DNA of 29,897 nucleotides from Haplomitrium mnioides (lineage: Eukaryota; Marchantiophyta; Haplomitriopsida; Calobryales): the NCBI GenBank assembly GCA_049999725.1, contig JBNGIS010039001.1:1-29897 (forward strand), written 5' to 3'. This document shows positions 1 through 9,462 of this stretch, in pieces (position 1 is the stretch's first letter; every line of letters begins with the position of its first letter). Both the position numbers and the translations under genes were made by a program. The notes beneath the pieces are model-generated. The model did not search any database. It worked only from the letters and a program-made list of their open reading frames with translations, and was not told the DNA's origin.

Positions 1-35
1 GTTTTGAGTAGCCTATTCTTGGTTCAAAGTAGCGG

Positions 36-920
36 TTGTTTCATGCTTCAACCATATTTATGGATCAAGTGCATTGAATTTTTGATGGGCTATTGGATAA
101 GTCAGTTTTGGTATTCGTAGATGATATTCTTCTTTTTAGCAAAACTGAAGTTGAGCATTGTGATTATTTGAAAGAAGTATTGCAAAGGTTGTGCAATTGG
201 AAGTTTTATTGCAAGAGATCCAAGTGCAAATTTTGGAAGCAAGAGGTTACTTACCTAAGGCACAAGGTGTCTGCGTATGGTATCAAGATGCAAGAAGAGA
301 AAATTAAAGCTATTAGAGAGTGGCCAACACCAAGAAAAGCAAAGTACATTAGAGCCTTCAATGGATTGGCAAGCTTCTACCAACAATTCATCTATTATTA
401 TGTACATATTCTTGCACCACTAATATTTTTGCTAGGCAAAGAGGTCAAGCTTCAATATACCACCAAAGAGCAAGCAACATTTCAACAACTCAAGGATGAA
501 GTCTCTTCTCGTCCTATTCTACAACCATATGATCCAAAAGCACGTTGTATAGTTGATTTTGATGCTTCTAATTTTGCTATTGGAGCAGTTTTGCATCAAG
601 AGTTTGAGGTTGGACTTCATCCAATTGCCTTCATGTTACATCGATTAAATACAATGGAGAGAAATTATTCTGCAAGGGATCGAGAGCAATTGACAATGGC
701 TTATGTTGCCAAAATGTGGAGGTACTATCTTTTAGAAAGACCGATGCTTATATGCATAGATCACAAGCCATTGTTGCAAGAAATTCACTTGGAAAATATG
801 ACAAGTTGCCATCACTGATGAGAAGATCAATTGCAACTCTTTGATATCAAGCTAGAATACAAGTCTGGAATGTTCACACCATTTTTTACGTACTATCACG
901 AAGACCGGATCATCAAGTAA
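36..920 (+). pseudogene. Ty3/gypsy reverse transcriptase and RNase H remnant
   Basis: Frame 3 reads from about 36 to 818 with one stop at 75. The RT palm motif appears as FVDDILLFSK, where the two Asp are the metal-binding pair of the usual Y/F-x-D-D box. It is followed by the typical thumb region (KFWKQEV, then IREWPTP). The RNase H begins with DASNFAIGAVL and continues through ERNYSARDREQL and CIDHKPLL. After about 800 the frame changes, and the remaining RNase H end is readable in another frame to about 920. The frame was kept far enough upstream to recognise the RT entry segment before the stop at 75, so the first Leu at 93 is not a true start. Confidence 0.88.
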
Positions 921-1079
921 ATACAATGAAGGTAAGCAACATTAGCATCTTACATTTGGAAGAGGTAACTAGTGGGAGTTATCGTCAAAACTAAAAGAAG
1001 ATGTTTTTTTAGTCTTGTTCAAGCACGATTGGCCATCAAAGATAGTGAGTATCATTCTTTTTTCCATTCAAGATAGTAC

Positions 1080-2434
1080 TCTCTATCGAGGCCATCAAAT
1101 ATTTGTTCCACAAGATGATGCGCTTCGAATGGCTCATTTACAAAAAGCGTATGATGTTCCTAACTTTGGGGATCTTTGAGTAGATAAAACTATAGAGTTG
1201 CTTCAACGCACTTGGTGGTGGCCTAACTTGGCTTAAAATGTTCGTGGTTTTGTTTGTTTGTGTGAAAGTTATCAATGAAACAAAGCTTCAAATCAAAAAC
1301 TAGTGGGACTTCTTCACCGATTACCAATTCAAACTGCTTATTGGGAACATGTAAGTTTGGATCTTGTCACTTCACTTCCAACTACGCATTGTGGGTTTAT
1401 TGCCATTGTGGTGTTTGTGGACAAGCTCAACAAGCAGATTCATTTAGCATCGACGGTGGATACAATAGATGCTCCACAATTGGTAAAAATTTACTTTGAT
1501 ACTGTCTTCCATCATCATAGAATGCCCTAGGTGCTAATATTTGATAGGGATCCGCGTTTCATCAGAAAGTTTTGGTGAGAGGTTTTCAAATTTTTAGACA
1601 TTAAACTCTTTATATCTACTACTTATCATCCTCAAACATATAGACAAAAGAGTGCACTAATCGCACTATGGAGGATATGCTTTGGGTGTCCATCAATGTT
1701 CATCATACCGATTGGGATAGTTTCTTATCGGTTGCGGAGTTTGCTTACAACAACTCCAAACAAGCAAGTAATAGGAATTCTCCTTTCTTTCTTAATTTGG
1801 GTCAATATCCTCTTGTTCCCGATGGTTTACTTTCTCCTTCTTCCAATGTTCTAAGTATTTCTACTTTTTATCTCGTTTATCTTCTTCCTTGCAAGATGCT
1901 CGCAACCATCTTACTGTTGCTCAAAATTGCCAAAAATAGTATGCCAATAGCCATTGCCATGATTGCTCTTATACTTTATATGACCTAGTTATGTTATCTA
2001 CTCACGATCTCCCATTGTCTATGGATACTCAAGTTTGTAAATCATCTCTTGCTTGGATTGGTCATTTCACTATTTCTCAAGTTATTTCTCTTGTTGCTTA
2101 TAAACTTGACATTCCTCCTCATATGAAGATTCATCCTATGTTTCATATCTCTAAACTTAAGCCTTTTGTTTGTAGTCCATCTTCTTTTCCAAATCGCATT
2201 CAACTTTCTCCTCCACCTATTGTTCTTGATGATCATGATGAATTTGAAGTGGACTATATTTTAGCGAAAAGAGTTATCAAGCAATGACGCCATCTACAAG
2301 TTCAATACAAAGCTTTGTGGAAAGGCTATCCACTTCATGGTGCTAGTTGGGAACCTTCTTCAAATCTTGAGAATGCTCAAAAGGCTATTCAAATATTTGA
2401 AAGTTGTGGCAATGACAAGGACGTCATCGATTAG
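1080..2434 (+). pseudogene. Ty3/gypsy integrase with C-terminal chromodomain, broken
   Basis: The zinc-binding segment (1081-1280) has lost His/Cys residues and carries stops. The catalytic core reads in frame 1 from about 1290, with the first Asp in SLDLVTSLP and the second in IFDRDPRF. The glutamate of the DDE triad is not recognisable, because the frame changes near 1640 at the place where it is expected. Frame 3 (1668-1988) continues with AEFAYNNSKQAS, and frame 2 (1991-2434) holds the C-terminal part, interrupted by a stop at 2285. The last 48 codons form a chromodomain with the hallmark WKGYP and SWEPSSNL. In chromoviruses this domain directs integration to marked chromatin (family knowledge). 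The natural stop is TAG at 2432. Confidence 0.87.
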
Positions 2435-2447
2435 AAGGTAGGGATTA
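2435..2447 (+). promoter_or_regulatory. Polypurine tract candidate of the gypsy element
   Basis: A purine-rich stretch (AAGGTAGGGATTA) lies between the Pol stop codon and the TGTAATA start of the LTR. This is where a plus-strand primer is expected in an LTR retrotransposon. It is short and ends in pyrimidines, so the call rests mainly on position. Confidence 0.5.
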
Positions 2448-2833
2448 TGTAATAATACAAGTATAAGGTTGTGCTATTTATAACAAAATAGAGTGGAGTG
2501 AAGAAAGTAGTAGAAAGTCACTCTTAGGGTTGAGATAAGATTAATTGCCTTCAAAGTATTTTTTAGTAGAGAGTCACTTTTAGAGTTGAAATTAGAAGTG
2601 ACTTGTAAGTGAAGAACAAAGGATGACACCCTCTTCTCTTATATAAATAGAAGGGATTCTTAGCCCTACTTCTCATTTTGGAGCTCCTCTCAATTTGGTT
2701 TGGCTCTTTGTTTGCTTGGCTTTGGCTAGCACTCTTGGCTTTTGTTTACTTATTGTCTTTGAGTGGTATAACTCTATTGGAGTTATCTTGAAGTTGTCTC
2801 TCATTTCCCAATTGGTATTTGAGTTCTTTTACA
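2448..2833 (+). repeat. 3' LTR of the Ty3/gypsy element (386 bp)
   Basis: The segment begins TGTAATA and ends CTTTTACA, so it has the TG...CA ends of an LTR. It aligns along its whole length with 13962-14400. It contains a TATA-like box (TATATAAATAG near 2640) and repeated AGTCACTTTTAG motifs in the U3 part. The TATA-like box is also conserved in the other copy. The flanking 5 bases after it are TAGTA; the matching 5' flank is outside the window. Confidence 0.88.
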
Positions 2834-2906
2834 TAGTATATTCTACACCTTACTCCACACTTAGTCATCTCATATATAGTGTGTACATGTTACAATTGTT
2901 ACTACT

Positions 2907-3600
2907 TTAAGATGCAACATCTTCAAGTACGAGAACTCTCAAAAGAGTGAACTAATTTGATGCCAAATTCTCTAAAGGCTCTTGGATAGCTTTGTAAAGA
3001 GGATACCCCTTCGAAAAAACTAAATATTTAATAATCTTGTAAACATCATGATGATGAGTATGTTTCTTCAAGAGTTGTGATGGAGCAAAAGACAAAGGTA
3101 TATTGTAGAGGAACATGAAAAATAAGACAAATCTTTATGTGAAAATATAGGGTCAAGTGATAGACCACTATCCAAATGCAAGCAAAAATAAAAAGTGGTC
3201 AAATGAAGCAAGAAATGAGCTTTCAAGAGTGAAGAAGAGGAGATTAGTAGTGGAGAGCTAGACCTTGTTGCCCACATCAAAAGTTATCTCTCGGCGATGA
3301 GCATATTGTTTTTGGCGACTACAAACAACTTTAAGTTTTTCCTTGGCCTATTGTATATTTTGGTGTAGACGATGGAGAAAGCCATTTATAGGTGAACTCT
3401 TGAAGGTGGTAGTGAGGCATAGAAAAGATTAGAAAGCGTGGTTGGATGTTTGCCATACATCAAAAAGAAAAATATAACATAGGTAGAACTTCCTTTTAAG
3501 AATTGTTTGCCAAACTTCCTAAGGTCCTGGAGTGTTTAAACTGTGAATTCAAAATTTGATATGTTATTTATTTGTAAGAAAAATCAACAACAAAATTCCC
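2907..3600 (-). pseudogene. Second Ty3/gypsy Pol 3' end: integrase tail and chromodomain
   Basis: Read on the minus strand, 3480-3290 gives an integrase segment ending in MYGKHPTT, then RQKQYAHRREITFDVGNKV near 3310-3255, the usual C-terminal integrase segment of gypsy elements. A degenerate stretch follows. From about 3050 to 2940 the frame reads KYLVFSKGYPLYKA and QEPLENLAS, a chromodomain in which both aromatic Trp of the fold are replaced. A stop follows, and the terminal LEDVAS reads to TAA at 2907. The element is oriented against the first gypsy element and differs clearly from it, so it is a separate insertion. No LTR was recognised for it. Confidence 0.75.
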
Positions 3601-3778
3601 TCTCAATTATTAGAACCGTATGAGGAAGGAAAAACATGGCTTCTTCAATAAGAGGCTCTTTAATTTGTGCTACAACATTATTTTATAACAACAAGGAAAA
3701 TGTTTGCGCTCCTTTGCAATAGCAAAACAAGGTTGTGACTTTGCTACCTCCTAAACGATAGTAGAAAACAAGTTGTGA
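3601..3778. other. Short unassigned AT-rich spacer
   Basis: No coding frame longer than a few dozen codons and no recognisable motif. It lies between the gypsy integrase remnant and the putative copia LTR and is probably decayed retrotransposon sequence. Confidence 0.4.
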
Positions 3779-4299
3779 TGTTGACACTTCTTCATGATAA
3801 CATAATATGAACATCTTCTCCTTTGATTGACAACATGCATACAAATAACTTAGAGAGGAAGTGATGGAATGAGGATGTGATAACTAAAACAATGGTTTTT
3901 CTCTGTGATATGAAATTGAGGATGCCTCAAATGAGTCTTCTATTGATTTATATACATACAAGCATCAATACCAACATTAACTAGAAAAATTTGACAAGAC
4001 ACTCACTCAATGCAACCTGCTAGATTGAGAAGATCATCGTGTTGACAAATAGATATGAGTAGCTTCATTTGCTGCAAATTTTCAAATCATACTCCATGGC
4101 AATTGATTTTATGTATAAGTATGTGATGTGTATGTAGTTGTAAAATTCTTCACATTGAGACAAAAAAAATCTAATTATTCTTTTTTGTTGACTTGTGTCA
4201 TCTTTAGAAGCTTCTACATGTTAATACTTCATATTGAGAAGGACTCTACACTGATCTTTCTCAAGATTTATCCTCCCAATCTGGCAATTATTCTCAACA
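3779..4299 (-). repeat. Putative 3' LTR of Ty1/copia element A
   Basis: On the minus strand the segment starts TGTTGAGAATAAT directly after a purine-rich run (GAGTGGGAG, 4300-4312). This is the classic copia junction between polypurine tract and LTR. The other end was placed where the minus strand reads TGTCAACA, giving a 6-bp inverted terminal repeat TGTTGA/TCAACA. A TATA-like sequence (TATATAAATCA, near 3950) lies about two thirds along. The upper end is well supported. The lower end is a guess, because no second LTR copy is available for comparison. Confidence 0.6.
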
Positions 4300-4311
4300 C
4301 TCCCACTCAAA

Positions 4312-5480
4312 ACTATCTAAGGTACAATCCCATAAGGTTCATGCATTTCAAATGTTAAAGCCTAGCCGAAGCCTTGGTAAGAGCATCTCCAACCATACCT
4401 TTTGTAGTAATGAATTCTAGATTAATCTTTGTCCCAATCTACTAGCAGATGAAATGGTATCTTATATCAATTTGTTTCATCTATTGGTGGCATACAAGAT
4501 TCTTACATAGATAAATGCTACCAATATTGTTCTCATAAATTTGGTTGGGTCACCCAACTTGTAGCCAACCTATGCAAAAAGCTTACTTATCAAAATAACT
4601 TCTTTCACTACATATGTGAGGTCTATATATTCAGCCTTAGTGCTTGACAAAGCAATACAAGATTGCTTCTTGTTGGACCAACTATGCTTCTCTATGTAGA
4701 ACAAAGGTGTATGCAGATGTAGATGATTTGTCATCTTGGTTTCCTCCCAAGTCTGCATCTTAATGCCCAACCAATGTTGAATTCCTATGCTTGATGTATG
4801 TCAAATTTGCATTCAAAGTCCTATGAAAATAACTCAAAACTTGTTTGATGGCTATCCAAGGTGGTCAACAGACTTTGTATGAATTTTCACAATACCAACA
4901 ACATAGTTCAAATTTGGTCTTGTACACACCATACAATACATGAGACTTTGTACAATGCTTTAGTATAGAAATATGCTAATATCCTTCTAGGATTTCAATT
5001 CCTTCAGCAACTTCACATTTTTTCTAATGGTGTGTGAACAAGTTGAATGTATTGTATGCCAAACTTGGAAATTATCTTCTTTATGTATTGAGACTTGCTT
5101 AGACTTATCGTTCCAACTTTTTTGTCTTTGGTTAGTATGCCCAATAGATAGTACACTTCTACTAAGTGTAGCTGAGGCTTATTTTTCAAACCTATCTATC
5201 TTTTGGTATAGTAAGTATGCCAATAGATAGTGCCTTTAGCAAGTTCACAAGTATGTTGAGTAGATAGTGCACTTACTCTAACTTACCAAATATGCCTAGT
5301 AGATAGTGCATTACCTCAAAGTCCACCATCTCAAAGAATTTGCTAAGATTTATTTTCCTACCATTGTCTTTAAAATTTGAATTTTTTTTTTCACTTGCCA
5401 TTGTATGAGGGTTGACGCTACTTATTGTATGAGGGTCAACGCTTCTTGACTGAAGATTCTTTTTTCTTATCATTGTCTTT
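4312..5480 (-). pseudogene. Ty1/copia element A: end of RT and RNase H
   Basis: On the minus strand 5473-5280 ends in SKFFEMVDFEVMHYLLGI, the copia RT segment just before the thumb. The region 4960-4900 reads SLMYCMVCTRPNLNYVVGI (usual RT/RNase H linker). Near 4690-4570 it reads KKQSCIALSSTKAEYIDL, which contains the RNase H core STKAEY. Downstream, 4500-4330 holds the family's Pol end (HIDIRYHFI-like, then ALTKASARL). Many stops and frame changes are present, so it is a pseudogene. A local duplication (5135-5310) breaks the RT part. The Pol tail sits only about 20-30 bp from the polypurine tract, as in intact copia elements. Confidence 0.85.
5135..5310. repeat. Four short duplications of an RT segment
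   Basis: The motif ATATGCCxAxTAGATAGTxCA (allowing small changes) occurs near 5138, 5215, 5244 and 5290. On the minus strand each copy encodes a version of the HYLLGI segment of copia RT. The copies look like slippage or small tandem duplications within the dead RT gene. Confidence 0.55.
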
Positions 5481-5660
5481 TAAGGTTGAATATTTTTTTC
5501 TTGCCATTGTATGAAGATAAACGCTTAGCAAGAACTCCATGATCATGTGAGTAATAATATCTAATGTCTATCATATGGGCATCACTAGATCTTGCAAAAA
5601 ACCAAGTCATATCAACAATATTAGATCTTGCAAAAACCAAGATCATCTTAAAGTTGTGGA
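5385..5660. repeat. Local degenerate duplications
   Basis: TTGCCATTGTATGAGG with TCAACGCT/TTGACGCT-type continuation recurs near 5395, 5425 and 5503. The preceding CATTGTCTTT-plus-T-run block occurs twice (near 5354 and 5473). Separately, TAGATCTTGCAAAAA with CCAAG occurs twice, 36 bp apart, near 5586 and 5622. These are imperfect tandem copies in decayed retrotransposon sequence. Confidence 0.5.
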
Positions 5661-5901
5661 AACTGTTTGCATCCCTCTTGATAGTTGCTCTTCCCATAAT
5701 TTTATAAATGCACAAAAGAACACCAATAATAAGTTTCTTAATGAAATAGACAACCAAATACTTTTTCTTCTTCCTCTCCAACTTATAAAACAAACAAATT
5801 TTTTAGAAAATAATTTGCCTAAGTAATTTGGTGTGGATGACCAACCTCATGCTCAAATAGAATCATGCACAACTGTGTGTTCAATATAAGTCTAAGCAAG
5901 T
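5481..5901. other. Unassigned stretch between copia RT and PPR fragment
   Basis: Both strands have short open frames (about 80-107 codons) but neither gives a recognisable protein. A plus-strand stretch LDSCSSHNFIN resembles the active-site region of retroviral-type proteases, but the Asp-Ser-Gly triad is changed to Asp-Ser-Cys and the flanks do not match. I leave it unassigned. Confidence 0.4.
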
Positions 5902-6222
5902 CTAAGCAAATAAGAACATGGTGACATGATTAGGATGCACTTTTTCTGCTTGCATTCTTCCAAATAGTTACATTTCTTTCTTCTCTTGATCACATTTCAC
6001 ATATCTAGTATGGGTGCAATTTAAGGAGACCACATCACCAATGGGCATTCTTTGGAATACTGTGCACACATCCTTTATACTCGTACATTCTACATACATG
6101 TGGATAAGGGAACTTTTGACAAACGGATCTGACTTGTAACAACTTTGAATTAGCTACTTATAAATCCACCTACTTTTGTTTAGTGTTATTAAACTAGAGA
6201 ATGCATTCAACACAAATATAAT
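5902..6222 (-). pseudogene. PPR gene fragment 1 (one L-S-P-L unit)
   Basis: One minus-strand frame reads an L motif (IIFVLNAFSSLITLNKSRW), then an S motif (PFVKSSLIHMYVECTSIKD, VFQRMPIGD), then a P motif (VVSLNCTHTRYVKC ... GRMQAEKVHPN) and the start of the next L motif. Two in-frame stops interrupt about 107 codons. The pattern matches the fern-type PLS repeats of the long PPR gene at 21041-24592 (there MYAKCGSIDDAW, FQRMPTRD). It is flanked by copia gag on its 5' side and copia RT on its 3' side, all in the same orientation, so the fragment may have been carried by, or rearranged with, a copia element. Confidence 0.82.
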
Positions 6223-6225
6223 GAC

Positions 6226-6850
6226 ACATTTGCTCCTCACAGAGTAAGAAACTTACTATGCATTCCATATCTAGGTCAGATCTCTCTTTGCCTCCATTGT
6301 TATGACCATAATGTCATAATCATCACGAAGGCTATTGAGCAGAACACATACCACCACTATGTACTCAACTCACGATCGAAACTGCCTAAAGCTTTTGAGG
6401 TATGGACTTGACCATTTTCATATGTACAGTGATAGTTGAACTTTCCTTCATGTGTACCAAGAAGAGTAGGTTCAGGAAATTGTCTTCATAGTTCTATTGC
6501 TTTCATAATTACTTGATAGTAACTTCCAAGCTTCATTTGTATTGCTACAGTTTCTCACCAACTAAAAAAAAATGATCTTCAAGGCTCAACATACTGGATG
6601 CCAATGCCTTTTTCTCAACCCTCACCAAACAATATCTTTCTTTCCTAATGTCAAAATCAAACATTTCTTGAGAGATCAGATCTTATTCTATTTGGGGATC
6701 CTTAGTGCTTTCCCTCATGTCTTGATTGACCAAAAAACACTCTCATCTTTAACAAAAGATGAAAAAATAATCTCCTCCAAATTTTTGGATGTAGATCTTG
6801 AATCACCAAGATCAACTTCATCACATCTCAAAGATCAAATGTCTCTTTGA
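6226..6850 (-). pseudogene. Ty1/copia element B Gag remnant
   Basis: On the minus strand, 6640-6230 can be followed through frame shifts as a copia Gag (UBN2-like): ALASSMLSLEDHFF, then NEAWKLLSSNYESNRTMKT, then EYIVVVCVLLNSL and DDYDIMVITMEAKRDLT, ending in a CEEQM-like segment. The stretch 6640-6850 is probably the N-terminal Gag but is too decayed to align by eye. The open frame on the plus strand over this region is its shadow. Gag runs directly into PPR fragment 1 at about 6225. Confidence 0.72.
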
Positions 6851-7241
6851 AATTTCTTCATCGTGCTTCCAACACTAGACTTAGCTCGTTGTGGGCCTAT
6901 AACTAGTTGGAAAAATGAACTTCGAAAATCCACGTGAAGAGTCAAGAGGTTATCAAGAGCATTTAACATTAAATATGCTTTGAAGGAGACAATTGAGATC
7001 AAAATCAAAGGTCACCAAAAATCAAGTCACGATACATCAGTAAACAGGATCGCGATGCTCTAAAATCAACTTCATGGATCACCAGAAATCAGAATCGAAG
7101 GGGAAAATTGCGATTAGGGTAGCATGCAATTTTTGGTAGAAACTCGTCTCTTGTCTATCAAAAATGAGTTCACTTGCCTCAAAAACAAAAAATGTGAAAA
7201 AACAATATGCAAGAAAGTCAAAAAACAAGAAATGAACAACT

Positions 7242-7255
7242 GTTCTTTGACACCA
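7242..7255 (-). promoter_or_regulatory. Primer binding site of copia element B
   Basis: The minus strand reads TGGTGTCAAAGAAC directly after an LTR end ...TATCA. This is close to TGGTATCAGAGC, the sequence complementary to the 3' end of initiator methionine tRNA that primes most plant copia elements (family knowledge). It sits between the LTR and the Gag remnant, as expected. Confidence 0.6.
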
Positions 7256-7850
7256 TGATATTCAAGACCTTTTAACAAACTTTCTTGAACTTGTAATTTG
7301 TTCTTTAAGATAATGAGAAAAGTTTGGTTTACTGAATATGCCATCATTAAGCTCATTCTATGAATTTATATAAGAGAAATGTTCTCTTGTAATTGCATGA
7401 GCTCCTTGAAACATGATGGAACCTGGTGGCTGAGAGCAAACAACCATGGACACATGGTAGCACACTATTAGCAACTTGTAATCATTAGTAAGTAGGTGTG
7501 TGCATAGAGCACACTACATGTGCATGCTTTTTCTTAATAAAATAGCCATGTTGAGAGAGGAGCCTCATAGTGTTGACATGTGCCACCACCAAGTGCATCA
7601 ATGTGTTAGCACCTCTAGAACTGTTTCTAAACTAGAATCTAACTAAACTAGCCAAGAAACAACATGTGTCACCACCAAGTGCATCCATGTGTCAACACCT
7701 CTAGAATTGTTTCTAAACTAGAAGCTAACTAAACTAGCCAAGAAACGACATGTGTCACCACCAACTGCATCCATGTGTCAACATCTCTAGAACTATTTCT
7801 AAACTAGAATCTAACTAAACTAGCCAAGAAACTAAAAACTATACAAAGTT
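7256..7850 (-). repeat. 5' LTR of copia element B, with 86-bp U3 repeats
   Basis: The minus-strand LTR ends in CA exactly at the primer site. A TATA-like box (TTATATAAATTC, minus strand, near 7363-7374) lies about 110 bp before the LTR end. The upstream U3 part contains three tandem 86-bp copies (7576-7833). The 5' boundary is not fixed, because no partner LTR was found; it is placed approximately past the last repeat. Confidence 0.6.
7576..7833. repeat. Three tandem copies of an 86-bp unit
   Basis: The unit starts ACATGTG(C/T)CACCACCAA and ends AACTAGCCAAGAAAC. Copies begin at 7576, 7662 and 7748, exactly 86 bp apart, and differ at only a few positions each. They lie in what is probably the U3 part of a copia LTR, where such repeats often act as enhancer arrays; that function is inference. 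Confidence 0.9.
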
Positions 7851-7890
7851 AATGGATCAAGAGAGAGGCAGCTTATCATATATCTACAAT

Positions 7891-8440
7891 TGTTATTGCA
7901 TGAGCGTTGCACACATATACACTGGAGTCTCGAGACGAATGATAGATTGAGTAGTGGTAACCTAACTTACATAGGGTATATATATGTCTCTATAACACTC
8001 TATCTTGGTTGATTTCTTCTTCTAGTAATCAACCATTCTTGAACTATTTGCTATGTAAGTCGTATTTGAAATCCTATTATGTGTGGTCTCATTAAAACTC
8101 TCTTGCTTTCTTCTGAGGGAAAGAGTGCCACCACATATTTATAGGTATGAAAAATAATATAGTGTGTGTAGTGTATGCGTAAATATAAAGTGTCAAAATT
8201 TTTCTTTGATAGTAAAGCTAGTATGTGGTGTTGTTGCGCAGTGTTGTTGCATCCTTTGCAATTATATCCTGGAGATCTGTCTGTGTAGTTATATCTTGGA
8301 GATCTGTCTGAAAAATGATCTCAACCTCAAATATAATGCTCCTATCATGATGAATGACTTGTATGACATTTCAAACAAATTAGATAGTTTCAAAAGGAAA
8401 TGACTAAATTTGCAAGCTTTGATCTTCATGAGTAAAGGTT
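7891..8440 (-). repeat. 3' LTR of copia element C
   Basis: The lower edge is fixed at 7891, where plus-strand TGTTATTGCATGAGC also begins the 5' copy at 16208. Homology with the 5' copy extends to about 7995; the 5' copy is truncated beyond that. A TATA-like CTATAAATATG (minus strand, near 8133-8144) fits a promoter about 250 bp before the LTR end. A 27-bp direct duplication (copies at 8262 and 8289, containing GGAGATCTGTCTG) lies in U3. The upper edge is only estimated, between the Pol stop at 8475 and this duplication. Confidence 0.7.
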
Positions 8441-8474
8441 AGAAAAATAGTATAAGTAATTCTTATTTGCTGTT

Positions 8475-9462
8475 TTAGTGTAGTTCAGATAATCTTCTTA
8501 GACTGAGCCCTTGAATATGTGCTATGTATAGAGCAGATGGAAGGGGTTTGGTGAAGATATCTGCTCTATTATCCTTGCTTGCTATCCATTGGACATTTAT
8601 TTTTTCACCATATTGCTCATGGGTGTAGAAGAATTTAGGGGCAATGTGCTTAATTCTGTCGCCATTGATAAATCCTTGAGCAATTTGGTCGATGCATGGT
8701 CGATTGTCATTGTATATTATTGTAGGAGATTGAAGTAGAGGTTGGCCAATATTGATGTTGATATTATCAATAAGTTATCAAAGCCAAATGTATTCCCTAC
8801 TAGCCTCATAGAGTGCTATGATTTCTGCATGGTTAGTCGAGGTAGTTGTAATGGTTTGTTTAGTGCTTTTCCATGAAATAATGGTGCTTCTTTTAAGAAA
8901 GAGGTATCCTCTTTGAGACTTTGCGTCATCAAGATCAGATAAATATCCAACGTCGGCATAATTAACAATGTTATTTGTTGCATTTTTAGGGAAGAAGAGT
9001 CCCATATCTTTTGTACCTTTTAGGTATCTAAAAATGCGTTTGAGTTCATTCCAGTGGCAAATGGTAGGTTGGAAGCTGTGCCTTGTGAGTAGGTTCACTG
9101 CAAAAGATATGTCAGGTCTAGTTTGATTTGCAAGGTACATGAGAGCTCGAATTGCTGAAATGTATGGTTTTTCCGATCCCAGAGTTTGTTTATGCTCCTT
9201 TTGTTTTCCAAACATGTCTTTGGTTGGGTCCGAAGATCTCATTTCTATGGGAGTGCTCATTGAATGAGCATTATCCATATTCAATTTTTTGAGAATCTTG
9301 GCCATATATGTGGACTTGTGGATCAGAATTCCATCAAGTAGATACTCAAACTGAATGCCTAGACAAAAATTTGGTTCTTTGATGTCTTGTATTTCAAATA
9401 TGTCTTTCAGTTTGGAAATTGTGTTGGCTGCTAGTATTTTTGTGAATTGTGTTGTCTACATA
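8475..9462 (-). pseudogene. Copia element C: RT catalytic end and RNase H
   Basis: The RT catalytic box reads YVDN at 9462-9451 instead of the required YVDD, so the second metal-binding Asp is lost. Then come the thumb region (FCLGIQFEYLLDGILI), the linker MYLANQTRPDISFAVNLL, and the RNase H from FPKNATNNIVNYADVGYL through GYLFLKRSTIISWKS to NHAEIIALYEASREYIW. Two stops (TGA, TAA) follow at once. The same frame then resumes with IYNDNRPCIDQIAQGF and KDNRADIFTKPLP, the normal C-terminus, ending at TAA (8475-8477). The open stretch 8778-9305 is 175 codons. Frame changes occur near the YVDN box. Confidence 0.9.

Larger units (their letters stand above)
1..2833 (+). mobile_element. Ty3/gypsy chromovirus, 3' part, degenerate
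   Basis: The order of parts is reverse transcriptase, RNase H, integrase, chromodomain, purine-rich tract and LTR, which is the order of Ty3/gypsy elements of the chromovirus lineage. The window opens inside the RT, so gag, protease and the 5' LTR are not visible. Several stops and frame changes interrupt the polyprotein (in-frame stop at 75, frame break near 800, stops in the integrase zinc-binding part, frame change near 1640, stop at 2285). The element cannot make an intact Pol. The family is represented a second time by a lone LTR at 13962-14400. Confidence 0.9.

Noticed and set aside
5575-5826. Plus-strand frame with LDSCSSHNFIN as a gypsy protease
   Set aside because: The catalytic Gly of DSG is Cys and the sequences before and after do not follow the protease family. 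One short resemblance is not enough.
6572-6850. 92-codon plus-strand frame as a gene
   Set aside because: The minus strand can be followed as copia Gag directly beside it, and the plus-strand peptide resembles no protein with confidence.
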